Of a DNA stretch of 64,000 nucleotides, positions 8,967 to 17,964 are shown in pieces. Numbering within the stretch: the first letter of the stretch is position 1; the number at the start of each line of letters is the position of its first letter. Origin of the DNA: Bacillota bacterium (GTDB lineage: Bacteria; Bacillota; UBA4882; UBA8346); NCBI GenBank assembly GCA_023401925.1, contig JAEXDA010000052.1, forward strand, positions 1 through 64,000, given 5' to 3'. Below the pieces are notes generated by a model, which saw only the letters and a list, made by a program, of their open reading frames with translations, was not told the DNA's origin and searched no databases. The position numbers were made by a program, and so were the translations under genes.

Positions 8967-9416
8967 ATGAGAAGCAAATTATACGGTATTTTTTCCAATA
9001 TTGATGATGCCAGGCAAGCTTTGGGCAATATTAAGAGGGAAAGCTTAAATTTAGCGGATTTGACAGTTGTTTTTGCCGATAACTCTGAGACTTTGGATCG
9101 CAGAAGAGAATCCGATTTGGAATTTGCAAATGAGCCTGGGGAGCCGGCACTCAAATCGAACCGGGTTTGGCCGGGATTAAAAAGCCAAAATTTAACGGGA
9201 ATCGGAAAAATAAAAATTGGTTCCAGTCAATCCCATCCTCTTGCACAATCCCCGAAAGGATCGCTGCATCTTGACGAAAATGATTTAGCAGTCATTGGCC
9301 CACAGATAAAGGCCAATAGGGTGGCGGCTATTATTGAAAGTGATGTCGACCTGTTGCCGAAACTGCGATTTATTTTGGAAAGTAATGGCGCTTTCGTAAT
9401 TTTAAACGGAGAATAA
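8967..9416 (+). CDS. Uncharacterised small protein, possibly general-stress (YflT-like) related
   Basis: A soluble protein of 149 residues. The ATG at 8967 is preferred over the in-frame ATG at 8958 because AAGGAG (8951-8956) lies 10 bases before the former and only 1 before the latter. The opening KLYGIFSNIDDARQALGNIK resembles the start of YflT/DUF1269-like stress proteins, in which a ferredoxin-like fold is followed by a segment on indices such as ENDLAVIGPQIKANRVAAII. Similarity is weak and no catalytic motif is visible. It stands 67 bases before the DUF512 gene and may share its transcript. Confidence 0.6.
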   Translation: MRSKLYGIFSNIDDARQALGNIKRESLNLADLTVVFADNSETLDRRRESDLEFANEPGEPALKSNRVWPGLKSQNLTGIGKIKIGSSQSHPLAQSPKGSLHLDENDLAVIGPQIKANRVAAIIESDVDLLPKLRFILESNGAFVILNGE

Positions 9417-9483
9417 CTTATTCCTCTCAATTTGCAGGAGTTGGTTCGCAAAACGCGAATAGTTTACCAATCTTGGAGGACTT

Positions 9484-10845
9484 ATGGTAAATTATCAAGG
9501 CGTTCGTATCGAAGAAGTTGACCCCGGTAGTATTGCCGAAGAGTTGGAGATAGAATCCGGCGATATCCTGCTTCGGATGAATCACCATAAATTACTTGAC
9601 TTTATTGATTATTTAGTGCTAAGCTCTGAAAGGCAGCTCGTCGTAGAGGTATTCAAAAAATCCGGTGAGATTTTGGAGATTGAGTTTGAGAAAGATCCCG
9701 AAGAACCATTGGGTTTGAAATTGGAAGGAGCTATTTTCGATAAAATTAGGGTTTGTAAGAACCATTGCCTTTTTTGCTTTGTCCATCAGTTACCGGCGGC
9801 CGGGCGCTCGTCTTTATATGTGAAGGATGATGACTACCGGCTTTCCTTTTTACAAGGCAGTTATATAACCCTGACAAACCTGTCGGAAGCAGATTGGCGA
9901 CGGATTGAAAAGCTCCATCTTTCCCCTTTGTATATTTCGGTCCATGCAACGGATTCCGAGGTAAGGCAAAAATTGCTCGGGCCCAAAAGCGCCGGCAATA
10001 TTATGGATCAATTAAAACGGTTGGAAACAGCCGGTATTACAGTCCATACGCAAGCGGTTCTTTGCCCCGGGATCAATGATGGTCCGGTATTGGAACAAAC
10101 CATCCAAGATCTTTCGGCGTTGTGGCCATCCGTAGCAAGTTTAGCGGTTGTTCCGGTGGGATTGACAGGACACCGGCAAGGATTACACCCGCTCCATCCT
10201 TATCAGGATGTTCAAGCGGCTGAGGTTCTGAATATCGTCCATGGTTACCAGAGAAAACTTTTCGAGAAAATAGAAACCCGATTTGTTTTTGCGGCTGATG
10301 AATGGTATATTAAAGCGGGGGAAGATTTTCCCGCCGATGAAGAATATGAAGGGTATCCCCAATTGGATAATGGAGTCGGTCTAGTACAATGGTTTTTAAC
10401 CGAATTTTGGGATGTTTTCCAGGTTTCTTTAGCGGATTTGAGGGAAATGAAAGCCGATCTGGTTGTAATTACGGGGAAATCCACGGGCAGGCTTTGGCAA
10501 TTTGTGACTGAAGCTTTGCAACAAAACTGTCCTGGTATCAAGCTTCGGGCTTTACCGGTACAAAATGATTTTTTTGGCTCTTCGGTCACTGTAACCGGCC
10601 TTCTTACCGGCAACGATATCATCCGGACCATAAAAGCCGATCAAGGTCCCGAAGATTGTTGGTACTTAATCCCCCAAATTACTTTGAAACAAGATCAGAA
10701 TATTTTCTTAGATGATGTTTCGGTGGTCGAATTGGAAGCAGCTTGCGCACCCCGAAAAATCGAAGTCGTACCCACCAGGGCCAAGGACTGGCTTTCCTGG
10801 ATTATTGAAAAAGGATGTGTTGATGGTTGGCACAAGCGGTCATAG
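9484..10845 (+). CDS. DUF512 family radical-SAM-like Fe-S protein with N-terminal PDZ domain
   Basis: A conserved but uncharacterised Bacillota protein of 453 residues. Residues about 1-65 form a PDZ-like domain (VRIEEVDPGSIAEELEIESGD). A Cx3Cx2C cluster motif follows (CKNHCLFCF near residue 85-92), typical of radical SAM enzymes binding [4Fe-4S] and SAM, then a barrel region (YISVHATD, GPKSAGNIMDQL) and the C-terminal DUF512 part. The start is supported by TTGGAGG before the ATG. It overlaps der by 19 bases, a neighbourhood seen widely in Clostridia, which hints at a ribosome- or RNA-linked role, but this is inference. Confidence 0.88.
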   Translation: MVNYQGVRIEEVDPGSIAEELEIESGDILLRMNHHKLLDFIDYLVLSSERQLVVEVFKKSGEILEIEFEKDPEEPLGLKLEGAIFDKIRVCKNHCLFCFVHQLPAAGRSSLYVKDDDYRLSFLQGSYITLTNLSEADWRRIEKLHLSPLYISVHATDSEVRQKLLGPKSAGNIMDQLKRLETAGITVHTQAVLCPGINDGPVLEQTIQDLSALWPSVASLAVVPVGLTGHRQGLHPLHPYQDVQAAEVLNIVHGYQRKLFEKIETRFVFAADEWYIKAGEDFPADEEYEGYPQLDNGVGLVQWFLTEFWDVFQVSLADLREMKADLVVITGKSTGRLWQFVTEALQQNCPGIKLRALPVQNDFFGSSVTVTGLLTGNDIIRTIKADQGPEDCWYLIPQITLKQDQNIFLDDVSVVELEAACAPRKIEVVPTRAKDWLSWIIEKGCVDGWHKRS

Positions 10846-12158
10846 CCATTGTAGGGCGGCCCAATGTAGGGAAGTCTACTTTATTTAACCGGATAGCCAG
10901 GCAGCGTTTAGCGATTGTTGAAGATACGCCTGGCGTTACCCGGGATCGGTTATATGCAAATGGAGAGTGGTTGGGAAGACAGTTTTTACTGATTGATACC
11001 GGCGGAATTACGGATGCCAAGGATACCATTCAGACCCAGATTCGGAGTCAGGTAGAGCTGGCGTTGGAAGAAGCCGACGCTATTATGATGGTGGTTGATG
11101 GCCGGGAATCTTTAACTTCCTCCGACCATCAAGTCGCAACCTTGCTCCGGAAAACCAATAAACCGGTGGTGCTGGCTATGAATAAAATCGATAATTTTTC
11201 GGAAGCCGCCGACCCGGAAGTATACCGTTTAGGTCTTGGAGAACCGGTGCTGATTTCTGCCGAACACGGTAAAAATATCGGTGATCTTTTGGATCTAGTC
11301 TTGAGTCAAATCCCTACCAGCGAAAAAGATACCGATATGGATAGCATTCGGGTCACTTTCGTGGGACGACCCAATGTTGGAAAATCGTCGCTGGTCAATG
11401 CATTGTTGGGTCAATCCCGGGTTATTGTCAGCGCGGAGCCCGGGACGACCAGGGATGCAATTGACACCCCCCTTATGGTGGAGGGTAAACAATATTTATT
11501 GGTGGATACGGCGGGAATTCGCCGTAAAGCCAAAGTCGAGGAGGCTGTTGAGTACTACAGCGTCCTGCGGGCTTTAAAGGCGGTAGAACGGTCCGATGTG
11601 GTGATCTTGGTTTTGGATGCCTTGGCATTAGAGGCCAATAACGGTGCGGCCGAACAGGATTTGAAAATTGCCGGAATTATTCGGGATGCCGGAAAAGCCT
11701 GTTTTATTTTAGTCAATAAATGGGATGCAGTGGAAAAAAATGGGGGTTCAACGGCTGAATTTACCGAAAAAATCCGTTCTTCAATAGATTTTTTGGATTA
11801 TGCGCCGATCGTTTTTGTTTCAGCCAAGTCAGGTCAGCGTTTATCGAAAATCATCCCTACTGTCGAGCAGGTGATGGAAAGTTATACTTTTCGGATTCCT
11901 ACCAACCGGCTGAATGCAATCGTTTCGGAAGCAATTGCTTTGCACAGCCCGCCATCGCACAAAGGCAAGATATTTAAAATTTATTTCAGCAATCAAGTTG
12001 CAGTAAAACCGCCAAAGTTTCTTTTCACTGTCAATAATGCTGAAGGTATGCATTTTTCCTATCAACGTTATCTTGAAAACAAAATCCGTGAATATTTCGC
12101 TTTTAGCGGCACACCTATCCAGTTTGATTTAGCAGTTAAGCATAAAAAACAGGAGTGA
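10827..12158 (+). CDS. der: Ribosome biogenesis GTPase Der (EngA)
   Basis: An essential GTPase needed for 50S subunit maturation. Its 443 residues contain two tandem G domains, each with a perfect P-loop GRPNVGKS (residues 9-17 and about 179-187). DTPGVTRDR and DTAGI switch motifs, NKID and NKWD specificity motifs, and a C-terminal KH-like domain (about 355-440) are also present. The start must be the TTG at 10827, because an in-frame TGA lies only two codons upstream at 10821 and the protein then begins MAQAVIAIVGRPNVGKS as in other family members. The start lies inside the end of the DUF512 gene, so translation is probably coupled. Confidence 0.97.
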   Translation: MAQAVIAIVGRPNVGKSTLFNRIARQRLAIVEDTPGVTRDRLYANGEWLGRQFLLIDTGGITDAKDTIQTQIRSQVELALEEADAIMMVVDGRESLTSSDHQVATLLRKTNKPVVLAMNKIDNFSEAADPEVYRLGLGEPVLISAEHGKNIGDLLDLVLSQIPTSEKDTDMDSIRVTFVGRPNVGKSSLVNALLGQSRVIVSAEPGTTRDAIDTPLMVEGKQYLLVDTAGIRRKAKVEEAVEYYSVLRALKAVERSDVVILVLDALALEANNGAAEQDLKIAGIIRDAGKACFILVNKWDAVEKNGGSTAEFTEKIRSSIDFLDYAPIVFVSAKSGQRLSKIIPTVEQVMESYTFRIPTNRLNAIVSEAIALHSPPSHKGKIFKIYFSNQVAVKPPKFLFTVNNAEGMHFSYQRYLENKIREYFAFSGTPIQFDLAVKHKKQE

Positions 12159-12166
12159 GCTAGATA

Positions 12167-12790
12167 ATGATATGGCAAACGGTTTTAATTTTGGTTGGAA
12201 GTTATTTGATCGGTTCCATTGTCACCAGTGATATTGTAACGCATTTTAAGAAAACCGATTTACGAAGTCAGGGTAGTGGCAATGTAGGTGCTACCAATGC
12301 TTTTAGGGTGTTGGGTTCATTTTATGGGGCGGTTGTACTCGTTGGAGACGTCTTAAAAGGGGTTCTTGCCGTTTTGATCGGCCGTTGGCTTAATCCTTTT
12401 CCCGGTTTTGATATGGCTATTTTAGCCGCTGTCTTAGTAATTGTCGGCCATAATTGGCCCATCTTTGCTAAGTTTAAAGGCGGCAAGGGGATAGCGACAT
12501 CACTGGGGGCGATCATCGCTTTAACTCCCTACAGTCTTTTGGTAATCATCCCGATCTGGCTGGCAGTTCTTTTCATATCGGGATACGTTTCATTGGCCTC
12601 CATAATTGTTGCATTAGCTTATCCCATAGCGGTGTTTGTATTTTATTCTTTAGACCCCTATAAGCTATTATTTGCCATCATCATTGCCATTTTGGCGGTT
12701 TATCGTCATAAGAGTAATTTTGGCCGTTTAATTCATGGTCAGGAACATCGCATCTTATATCAGCATCGAAAAGGAGCCAAAGAGAAATGA
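12167..12790 (+). CDS. plsY: Acyl-phosphate:glycerol-3-phosphate acyltransferase PlsY
   Basis: A membrane enzyme transferring an acyl group from acyl-phosphate to glycerol-3-phosphate, the first step of phospholipid synthesis in most bacteria. Its 207 residues show several TM helices and the conserved loops: GSYLIGSI and RSQGSGNVGATNAFRVLG early, and NWPIFAKFKGGKGIATSLGA near 100-118 binding phosphate and glycerol-3-phosphate. AGGAG is upstream of the start, which follows der by 8 bases. Its stop overlaps the gpsA start in an ATGA junction. GpsA makes its substrate, so the two act in sequence. Confidence 0.96.
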   Translation: MIWQTVLILVGSYLIGSIVTSDIVTHFKKTDLRSQGSGNVGATNAFRVLGSFYGAVVLVGDVLKGVLAVLIGRWLNPFPGFDMAILAAVLVIVGHNWPIFAKFKGGKGIATSLGAIIALTPYSLLVIIPIWLAVLFISGYVSLASIIVALAYPIAVFVFYSLDPYKLLFAIIIAILAVYRHKSNFGRLIHGQEHRILYQHRKGAKEK

Positions 12791-13821
12791 ATGCAATTGG
12801 AGTTATTGGCGGTGGAGGCTGGGGTACTGCTTTGGCAAAATTGTGCACCGAAAAGGGTTTTTCAGTCGATATTTGGGTTCGTGAGCCCGAAGTTGCAGGA
12901 GAAATCAACAGTAAGCATACCAATAATACTTTTTTGCCCGGTGTGGACTTACCCCAGGATTTACAGGCAAGCACTTCTTTGGAAAATGTCGTTAAGAATA
13001 AAAAATACTTAATTACGGCAGTGCCTACCCAATGGGTACGATCGGTTGCCCGGCAAATGGCGTCCTTTGTTGCTAAAGATGCCATTATTATTAGTGTGTC
13101 CAAAGGACTTGAAGTTCAAAGTTTGAAAACTCTAACCGCAGTGCTGGAAGAAGAATTGCGGAGACTTGATCCGGGGGCTATTGTGGCTTTATCCGGACCC
13201 AATCATGCCGAAGAAGTGGCCAGAAATATTCCTTCCGCTACTGTGGTTGCCACGCCGGTGTTGAAATATGCCGAAGAAATTCAAGATTTGTTGATATCGC
13301 CTCGTTTTCGGGTATATACCAATCCGGATCGCACCGGAGTACAACTGGGAGGGGCTTTGAAGAATGTTATCGCTCTGGCAGCCGGGGTTTCGGATGGCCT
13401 CGGCTTTGGAGACAATTCAAAGGCCGCTTTGGTCACCAGGGGATTATCGGAAATCGCCCGTTTAGGAGCAGCCATGGGTGCAAAAACACCAACTTTCGCC
13501 GGCTTGTCCGGCATGGGGGACCTTTTTGTCACAGCAGGAAGTAAACATAGCCGGAATGCTTGGGCCGGTCGTGAGCTTGGCAGCGGAAAAACCCTGGAAG
13601 AAATCACGGCTTCCACCAAAATGGTGGTTGAAGGAGTAACAACGACACAGGCGGCCTATGAATTGGCAAAACAATTAAGTATTGAGATGCCGATCACTTC
13701 CATCACCTATCAAATTTTATTTAAAGGAATGCCGCCTCATGATGGGGTTGCCCAATTGATGGAGCGAATGCGGACCCATGAAATGGAAGAGGTTGTCTCA
13801 GCGACGTATAGCTGGATTTAA
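12787..13821 (+). CDS. gpsA: NAD(P)-dependent glycerol-3-phosphate dehydrogenase
   Basis: Reduces dihydroxyacetone phosphate to sn-glycerol-3-phosphate, supplying PlsY. The 344-residue protein has the Rossmann motif GGGGWGTALA at residues 7-16, the substrate motif SGPNHAEEVA near 137, and the catalytic lysine in GGALKNVIALAAG near 190. GLSEIARLGAAMG and a C-terminal domain typical of the family follow. The start overlaps the plsY stop by 4 bases and has GGAG 10-15 bases upstream. A terminator lies about 95 bases past the stop, closing the DUF512-der-plsY-gpsA unit. Confidence 0.97.
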   Translation: MNAIGVIGGGGWGTALAKLCTEKGFSVDIWVREPEVAGEINSKHTNNTFLPGVDLPQDLQASTSLENVVKNKKYLITAVPTQWVRSVARQMASFVAKDAIIISVSKGLEVQSLKTLTAVLEEELRRLDPGAIVALSGPNHAEEVARNIPSATVVATPVLKYAEEIQDLLISPRFRVYTNPDRTGVQLGGALKNVIALAAGVSDGLGFGDNSKAALVTRGLSEIARLGAAMGAKTPTFAGLSGMGDLFVTAGSKHSRNAWAGRELGSGKTLEEITASTKMVVEGVTTTQAAYELAKQLSIEMPITSITYQILFKGMPPHDGVAQLMERMRTHEMEEVVSATYSWI

Positions 13822-13915
13822 TAAAACCAAAAAGAATAAGGAAATAGAATTCAAGATTCAGAATCCAGGAGAAGATGGTATTCTGAATTTTGGCTTTTGA
13901 ATTCCAAGTTTCATT

Positions 13916-13939
13916 GCTCCCATCCGGAGCTTTTTTTTT
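13916..13939 (+). terminator. Rho-independent terminator after gpsA
   Basis: GCTCC (13916-13920), loop CATCC, GGAGC (13926-13930), followed by nine T. The stem is short but G-C rich and the T-run is perfect. Confidence 0.8.
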
Positions 13940-13962
13940 GTCCAATTATTATGGAGGATTAG

Positions 13963-13992
13963 TTATATTGAAGTGGCGCTGTCAATATATAT
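13963..13992 (+). promoter_or_regulatory. Weak candidate sigma-E promoter upstream of spoIVA
   Basis: TTATATT at 13963-13969 resembles the sigma-E -35 (TCATATT), and AATATATAT at about 13984-13992 loosely resembles the -10 (CATACAAT), with 14 bases between. spoIVA is under mother-cell sigma-E in Bacillus, so such a site is expected, but the -10 match is poor. Confidence 0.3.
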
Positions 13993-14113
13993 ATACTGTT
14001 TATGGGCAACTCTGTAAGCTGGTGAAGGGGGGATGAAACCATTCCCGGATTTAAATTATTTGGGGGGCAAGTGCGTGCAAATACGCCAATGGGCGTTGAA
14101 AGGGGGGGAAAAG

Positions 14114-15589
14114 ATGAAGACTTATGATGTCTTGCGAGATATTGCCGAACGGACCGATGGTGATATTTATATTGGCGTGGTAGGACCGGTACGTACGGGA
14201 AAGTCTACCTTCATCAAGAAGTTCATGGAACAGCTGGTGATTCCGAATATTGCAAATGCTTATGACCGGGAAAGGGCTCAAGATGAATTGCCGCAAAGTG
14301 GAAACGGCCGGACGATTATGACAACGGAGCCGAAATTTGTTCCGAGCGAAGCGGTAGAAGTTAGTGTAGGCGATGTTCACTTCAAAGTCCGTTTGGTTGA
14401 TTGTGTTGGCTATGCAGTCGATGGGGCCGTGGGCTATGAAGATGAGCATGGTCCTAGGATGGTGATTACACCTTGGGTGGAAACGCCGATTAGTTTTGTG
14501 GAAGCATCCGAGATGGGAACTAAAAAGGTGATTAACGATCACTCCACGATTGGACTGGTTGTTACAACCGACGACAGCATTACGGATCTGTCAAGGCAAC
14601 AATATATTCATGCCGAGGAAAGGGTCATCGATGAGCTTAAAGCTTTAGGTAAACCATTTGTAGTCATTTTAAATTCCATTCATCCCGGTGAAGCCGAGAC
14701 CCAGGATTTAGCCGCAGATTTACAAAATAAATATAGTGTGCCGGTTTTAACTATGGATTGTTTGCATTTAAAAACGGAACAGATTGAAAGTGTGGTCCAA
14801 GAGTTACTTTATATGTTTCCAGTTCGGGAAATCCGGATTGATTTTTCAAAATGGATTGAGGAACTTGAACCGGATCATTGGCTGCGATCTCGGTTTGAAA
14901 ACGCGATATACACTGCTGTCGGCGATGTAAACCGGGTTAGAGATATTCATGGAATGGTTGGCGCTTTGAAAAATGTCGAGGATATCCAGGAAGTCGTGAT
15001 TGATAAGATTGACCTTGGTGAGGGAACTTTACATCTTGAGATTCGGACCGATCGCGCACTTTTCTATCGGGTATTGGAAGAACAATCAGGGTTTGTTATC
15101 AACGGCGACCATCATTTATTAAAAATTATGCAAGAGCTTTCCACGGCCAAAAGAGAATACGATAAAGTTGCCGATGCATTAGCCCAGGTCAGGCAAACGG
15201 GTTATGGCGTTGTACAGCCGGTATTATCGGAGTTAACCTTGGCAGAACCTGAATTAATCAAACACGGACACCGCTTCGGCGTTAAGCTGAAAGCTAGCGC
15301 ACCCTCAATTCATATGATTCGGGCCGAAATCAATACCGAAGTAACACCCATCGTCGGGACAGAAAAACAAGGGGAAGAATTTGTAAAGTATTTGACGGAA
15401 GAATTTGAGAAAGATCCATCCCGGATTTGGCAGACGGATTTCTTCGGAAAAACCATGTATGACTTGGTAAAAGAAGGCATTCAGGTTAAACTTACGCGAA
15501 TGCCCGAGGATGCCCAGGAAAAATTGCAAGAGACTTTAACCAAGATTTTGAACGAAGGCAGCGGAGGGTTAATCTGTATTATTCTTTAA
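14114..15589 (+). CDS. spoIVA: Stage IV sporulation protein A, spore coat ATPase
   Basis: SpoIVA forms the basement layer of the spore coat by ATP-driven polymerisation on the forespore surface, anchored by SpoVM. The 491 residues match the Bacillus length (492). The N-terminal P-loop GPVRTGKST lies at about residues 23-31. QSGNGRTIMTTEPKFVP and DCVGYAVDGAVGYEDEHGPR are hallmark segments, and the hydrophobic C-terminus GSGGLICIIL needed for localisation is present. I start at the ATG at 14114, which has AGGGGGGGA just upstream. The frame is open to 14033 but adds 27 residues unlike the family. It marks the organism as an endospore former. Confidence 0.97.
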   Translation: MKTYDVLRDIAERTDGDIYIGVVGPVRTGKSTFIKKFMEQLVIPNIANAYDRERAQDELPQSGNGRTIMTTEPKFVPSEAVEVSVGDVHFKVRLVDCVGYAVDGAVGYEDEHGPRMVITPWVETPISFVEASEMGTKKVINDHSTIGLVVTTDDSITDLSRQQYIHAEERVIDELKALGKPFVVILNSIHPGEAETQDLAADLQNKYSVPVLTMDCLHLKTEQIESVVQELLYMFPVREIRIDFSKWIEELEPDHWLRSRFENAIYTAVGDVNRVRDIHGMVGALKNVEDIQEVVIDKIDLGEGTLHLEIRTDRALFYRVLEEQSGFVINGDHHLLKIMQELSTAKREYDKVADALAQVRQTGYGVVQPVLSELTLAEPELIKHGHRFGVKLKASAPSIHMIRAEINTEVTPIVGTEKQGEEFVKYLTEEFEKDPSRIWQTDFFGKTMYDLVKEGIQVKLTRMPEDAQEKLQETLTKILNEGSGGLICIIL

Positions 15590-15931
15590 TATTGTTTAAG
15601 TATATACCGGCACTTGTTGTAAATGGTCCAAGCAGACCATTTTTTTTATTATATAAAGAACTTTTTTAATATGTGCAAGAGAAGGGCAAGATTAGGTACG
15701 GTTCATTAAGGTTTTTAAAAAAAATTATGGTCATTTCGGAATAAAATATCTAATCTAGCAGGAGAAATTCCCGAAACACAGTGCCACATTGAAAAAAATC
15801 AGATTTTTTTTGTTTGAAAAGCAGGAGATGGGGGAAGAATCTAGAATAAACAGTATAGCATTATTTTCCAAGTTTATACCGTTTAATAACTGAACTATTT
15901 TCCACTTCTTTCGGAAGGAGGTGAATTATGA
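15590..15931 (+). other. Intergenic region between spoIVA and the HU gene
   Basis: It holds the spoIVA terminator at 15622-15648 and then about 280 bases of AT-rich DNA with no reading frame I can support. A short AAAAAATC/GATTTTTT inverted repeat lies near 15794-15812. The HU promoter is presumably in the last 100 bases, but I see no strong -35/-10 pair. Confidence 0.5.
15622..15648 (+). terminator. Rho-independent terminator after spoIVA
   Basis: AATGGTC (15622-15628), six-base loop, GACCATT (15635-15641), continuing into eight T. It lies about 30 bases after the stop codon. Confidence 0.85.
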
Positions 15932-16210
15932 ATGACCAAAACCGAACTCATCGATAAAATTGCCGAAAAGAGTGGTCTAACAAAGAAAGATTCTGGGAAG
16001 GCGATTGATGCGATTATTGGCGCTATGACCCAAAGTCTTTCAAAAGGTGAAAAGGTTCAATTAGTCGGCTTCGGTAGTTTTGAAGTCCGTAAGAGAGAGG
16101 CCCGTAAAGGCCGTAATCCTCAAACTGGCGCTGAAATTAAAATCGCAGCTAGGAAGGTTCCTGTATTTAAAGCTGGTAAAGCTTTAAAGGATGCCGTAGG
16201 TAAGAAGTGA
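15932..16210 (+). CDS. hup: HU family DNA-binding protein
   Basis: A 92-residue histone-like protein that bends and compacts DNA as a dimer. The sequence is full length and canonical: MTKTELIDKIAEKSGLTKKD, then VQLVGFGSFEVRKREARKGR, NPQTGAEI at the tip of the DNA-binding arm, and VPVFKAGKALKDAV at the end. AAGGAGG sits at 15915-15921, 10 bases before the start. Another ATG at 15928 lies out of frame and would give only nine residues. It is monocistronic, with a terminator starting 10 bases after the stop. Confidence 0.97.
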   Translation: MTKTELIDKIAEKSGLTKKDSGKAIDAIIGAMTQSLSKGEKVQLVGFGSFEVRKREARKGRNPQTGAEIKIAARKVPVFKAGKALKDAVGKK

Positions 16211-16219
16211 TAAAAAAAT

Positions 16220-16247
16220 TAGGCCCTCTTTTCGGGCCTATTTTTTT
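16220..16247 (+). terminator. Rho-independent terminator after the HU gene
   Basis: TAGGCCC (16220-16226), a seven-base loop, GGGCCTA (16234-16240), then seven T. Confidence 0.9.
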
Positions 16248-16319
16248 ATGTGCGTGTCTGCAAACTCCTGGTTCTGCTCCCTAGTTTAAAGGAATATGTT
16301 TAGATGAGGGGGCAAAAGA

Positions 16320-17072
16320 ATGAGGATTTTCTATGCCAAAAGAACTTTAATGATGTTTTTTGCATTTATGGTTGTGTTTGTTTTGGGATATTTCAGCGGC
16401 AAGTTTACCAGTGGCGGAATTCTGCCGACCGTGGGCTTAATCTCCAGAGAAATGCCGATTTTTTCGGTGAAAAAATCCGGAGAAGTCTGTCTGACTTTCG
16501 ACATCAGCTGGGGGGAAAAAACGCTGCCGTTGGTGTTGAAGGTGCTCCAGGATAACCAGGTTCCGGCAACTTTCTTTCTATCCGGCCCATGGGCCGTTCA
16601 ACATCCAGATCTGGTCAAAGCAATTGTAGGTGGCGGTCATGAAGTTGCAAGTCACGGTGATAAGCATGTTAATCTCAGTCAGTACTCGAAAGAAGAAGTG
16701 AAAGAAAATATATCCAAAGCATACGATGACTTACTGTCGGCGGCAGGCCGGGTAGCCCCGTTTTTCCGCCCCCCCAACGGAGATTATGATGATGTGGTTA
16801 TTGATACCGCTAGGGAATTGGGGTTTGAAACCGTAATCTGGGCGGTGGATTCTTTGGATTGGAAAAATCCAGGCCCTGACTACATGATGGACCGGGTATT
16901 AAAAAGAACCTTTCCCGGCGCTATCATTCTTTGTCATGCCAGTGATTCCAGCAAAGAAATTCATTTGGCTTTACCCGGAATCATCCAGGGATTACGGGTA
17001 AAAGGGTATAAATTGGTAACCTTGACGCAACTGGTAAAGGGCGGTACCATTCAAAGAACCGATCCCCGGTAA
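16320..17072 (+). CDS. pdaB: Polysaccharide deacetylase, PdaB-like sporulation type
   Basis: A membrane-anchored NodB-fold deacetylase acting outside the cytoplasmic membrane on peptidoglycan or a related glycan. Its 250 residues start with a TM/signal anchor (about 9-27). The first catalytic motif reads LTFDISWG, with Asp61, the form typical of PdaB, in place of the usual TFDDG. The zinc motif SHGDKHVNLS supplies His112 and His116, and FRPPNGDYDD and ILCHASDS follow. PdaB maintains spores late in sporulation in Bacillus, which suits the nearby spoIVA, though that role is inferred. GAGGGGG precedes the start. Confidence 0.88.
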   Translation: MRIFYAKRTLMMFFAFMVVFVLGYFSGKFTSGGILPTVGLISREMPIFSVKKSGEVCLTFDISWGEKTLPLVLKVLQDNQVPATFFLSGPWAVQHPDLVKAIVGGGHEVASHGDKHVNLSQYSKEEVKENISKAYDDLLSAAGRVAPFFRPPNGDYDDVVIDTARELGFETVIWAVDSLDWKNPGPDYMMDRVLKRTFPGAIILCHASDSSKEIHLALPGIIQGLRVKGYKLVTLTQLVKGGTIQRTDPR

Positions 17073-17111
17073 TTTTTAGAAAACAAGCAAGAATATATTT
17101 CTGAAATCAAG

Positions 17112-17178
17112 GCAAGAAAAAGAGTAACGAATTGACTGGAACGGGTTTAACTTCGATACTCTGCGGCTTGCTTTTTTT
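17112..17178 (+). terminator. Rho-independent terminator after pdaB
   Basis: A two-part stem: GCAAG (17112-17116) with CTTGC (17167-17171), and AGAGTA (17121-17126) with TACTCT (17157-17162), separated by a symmetrical 4x4 internal loop, then seven T. Confidence 0.75.
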
Positions 17179-17280
17179 ATTCTCAAAAATAAAATATATG
17201 TTATAATTGTCTGTGCCGAAATTTTTATTTACAGATTACGTTTCCAATCTAATATAACGAAAATAACAGGAGTGAAATGA

Positions 17281-17859
17281 ATGCCCAAAAAGCCCGTTAA
17301 AAAAATTGTATCCCAGCCCACTAAGGCGGAAGGGTATAGTTTTCGCCGTTTTTTAAAGGATGTTTACGAAGTCGTGGTACCGGCAGTGATTTTATTCTTA
17401 ATCATTCATACTTTTTTTCTCCAGGCTCAGGTTGTGCCGTCACCTTCGATGCATCCTACGATTATGGTTCGCGATCAATTTCTATTAAATAAAACAGCCT
17501 ATTGGTTTAAAAAACCGCAACGTTTTGATATTGTTGTTTTTAAGCCGCCGGCGGCGGCTGAGTTTAATGGCGATTTTGTGAAAAGAATCATCGGGCTGCC
17601 GGGAGAGACTATCAAGGTCCAGGGCGGTGTGGTTTATATTAATGATAAACCGTTGAAAGAACCTTTTATTAGCCCGGACCGGGCCCCGGTCGCCGATTAT
17701 AGCCCCTTTATTATCCCGGATAATGAAGTCTTTACAATGGGTGATAACCGGAACAACAGTAAAGATAGCCGGTATTGGGGCGCCTTGCCGATTAAAAACA
17801 TCAAGGGAAAAGCCTGGTGGCGGTATTGGCCGGTTAACCGGATGGGAATCGTGAGGTGA
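17281..17859 (+). CDS. lepB: Signal peptidase I
   Basis: Cleaves signal peptides from secreted preproteins at the outer face of the membrane. The 192-residue protein has one N-terminal TM helix (about 31-50). The nucleophile is Ser56 in the PSPSM motif and the general base is Lys101 in FVKRIIGLPGE. The late box GDNRNNSKDSRYWGALP follows near 155. AGGAGTG lies upstream of the ATG. A TATAAT at 17202-17207 could be its -10, but no good -35 is seen. It would process the secreted cellulase and binding proteins encoded further on. Confidence 0.95.
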   Translation: MPKKPVKKIVSQPTKAEGYSFRRFLKDVYEVVVPAVILFLIIHTFFLQAQVVPSPSMHPTIMVRDQFLLNKTAYWFKKPQRFDIVVFKPPAAAEFNGDFVKRIIGLPGETIKVQGGVVYINDKPLKEPFISPDRAPVADYSPFIIPDNEVFTMGDNRNNSKDSRYWGALPIKNIKGKAWWRYWPVNRMGIVR

Positions 17860-17964
17860 AAGAATGTATTTAAGAAGCCAGAATTCCCTCGTCAGGTTTT
17901 TTATTCTGGATTTTGACTTCCGGATGCTACTATTTTCTAAATTTAAATACGGTAGGAACAACTT

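Noticed and set aside
13968..14036. 22-codon frame starting TTG upstream of spoIVA with GGAGG before it
   Set aside because: It overlaps the presumed promoter region, and a peptide this short cannot be supported from one sequence.
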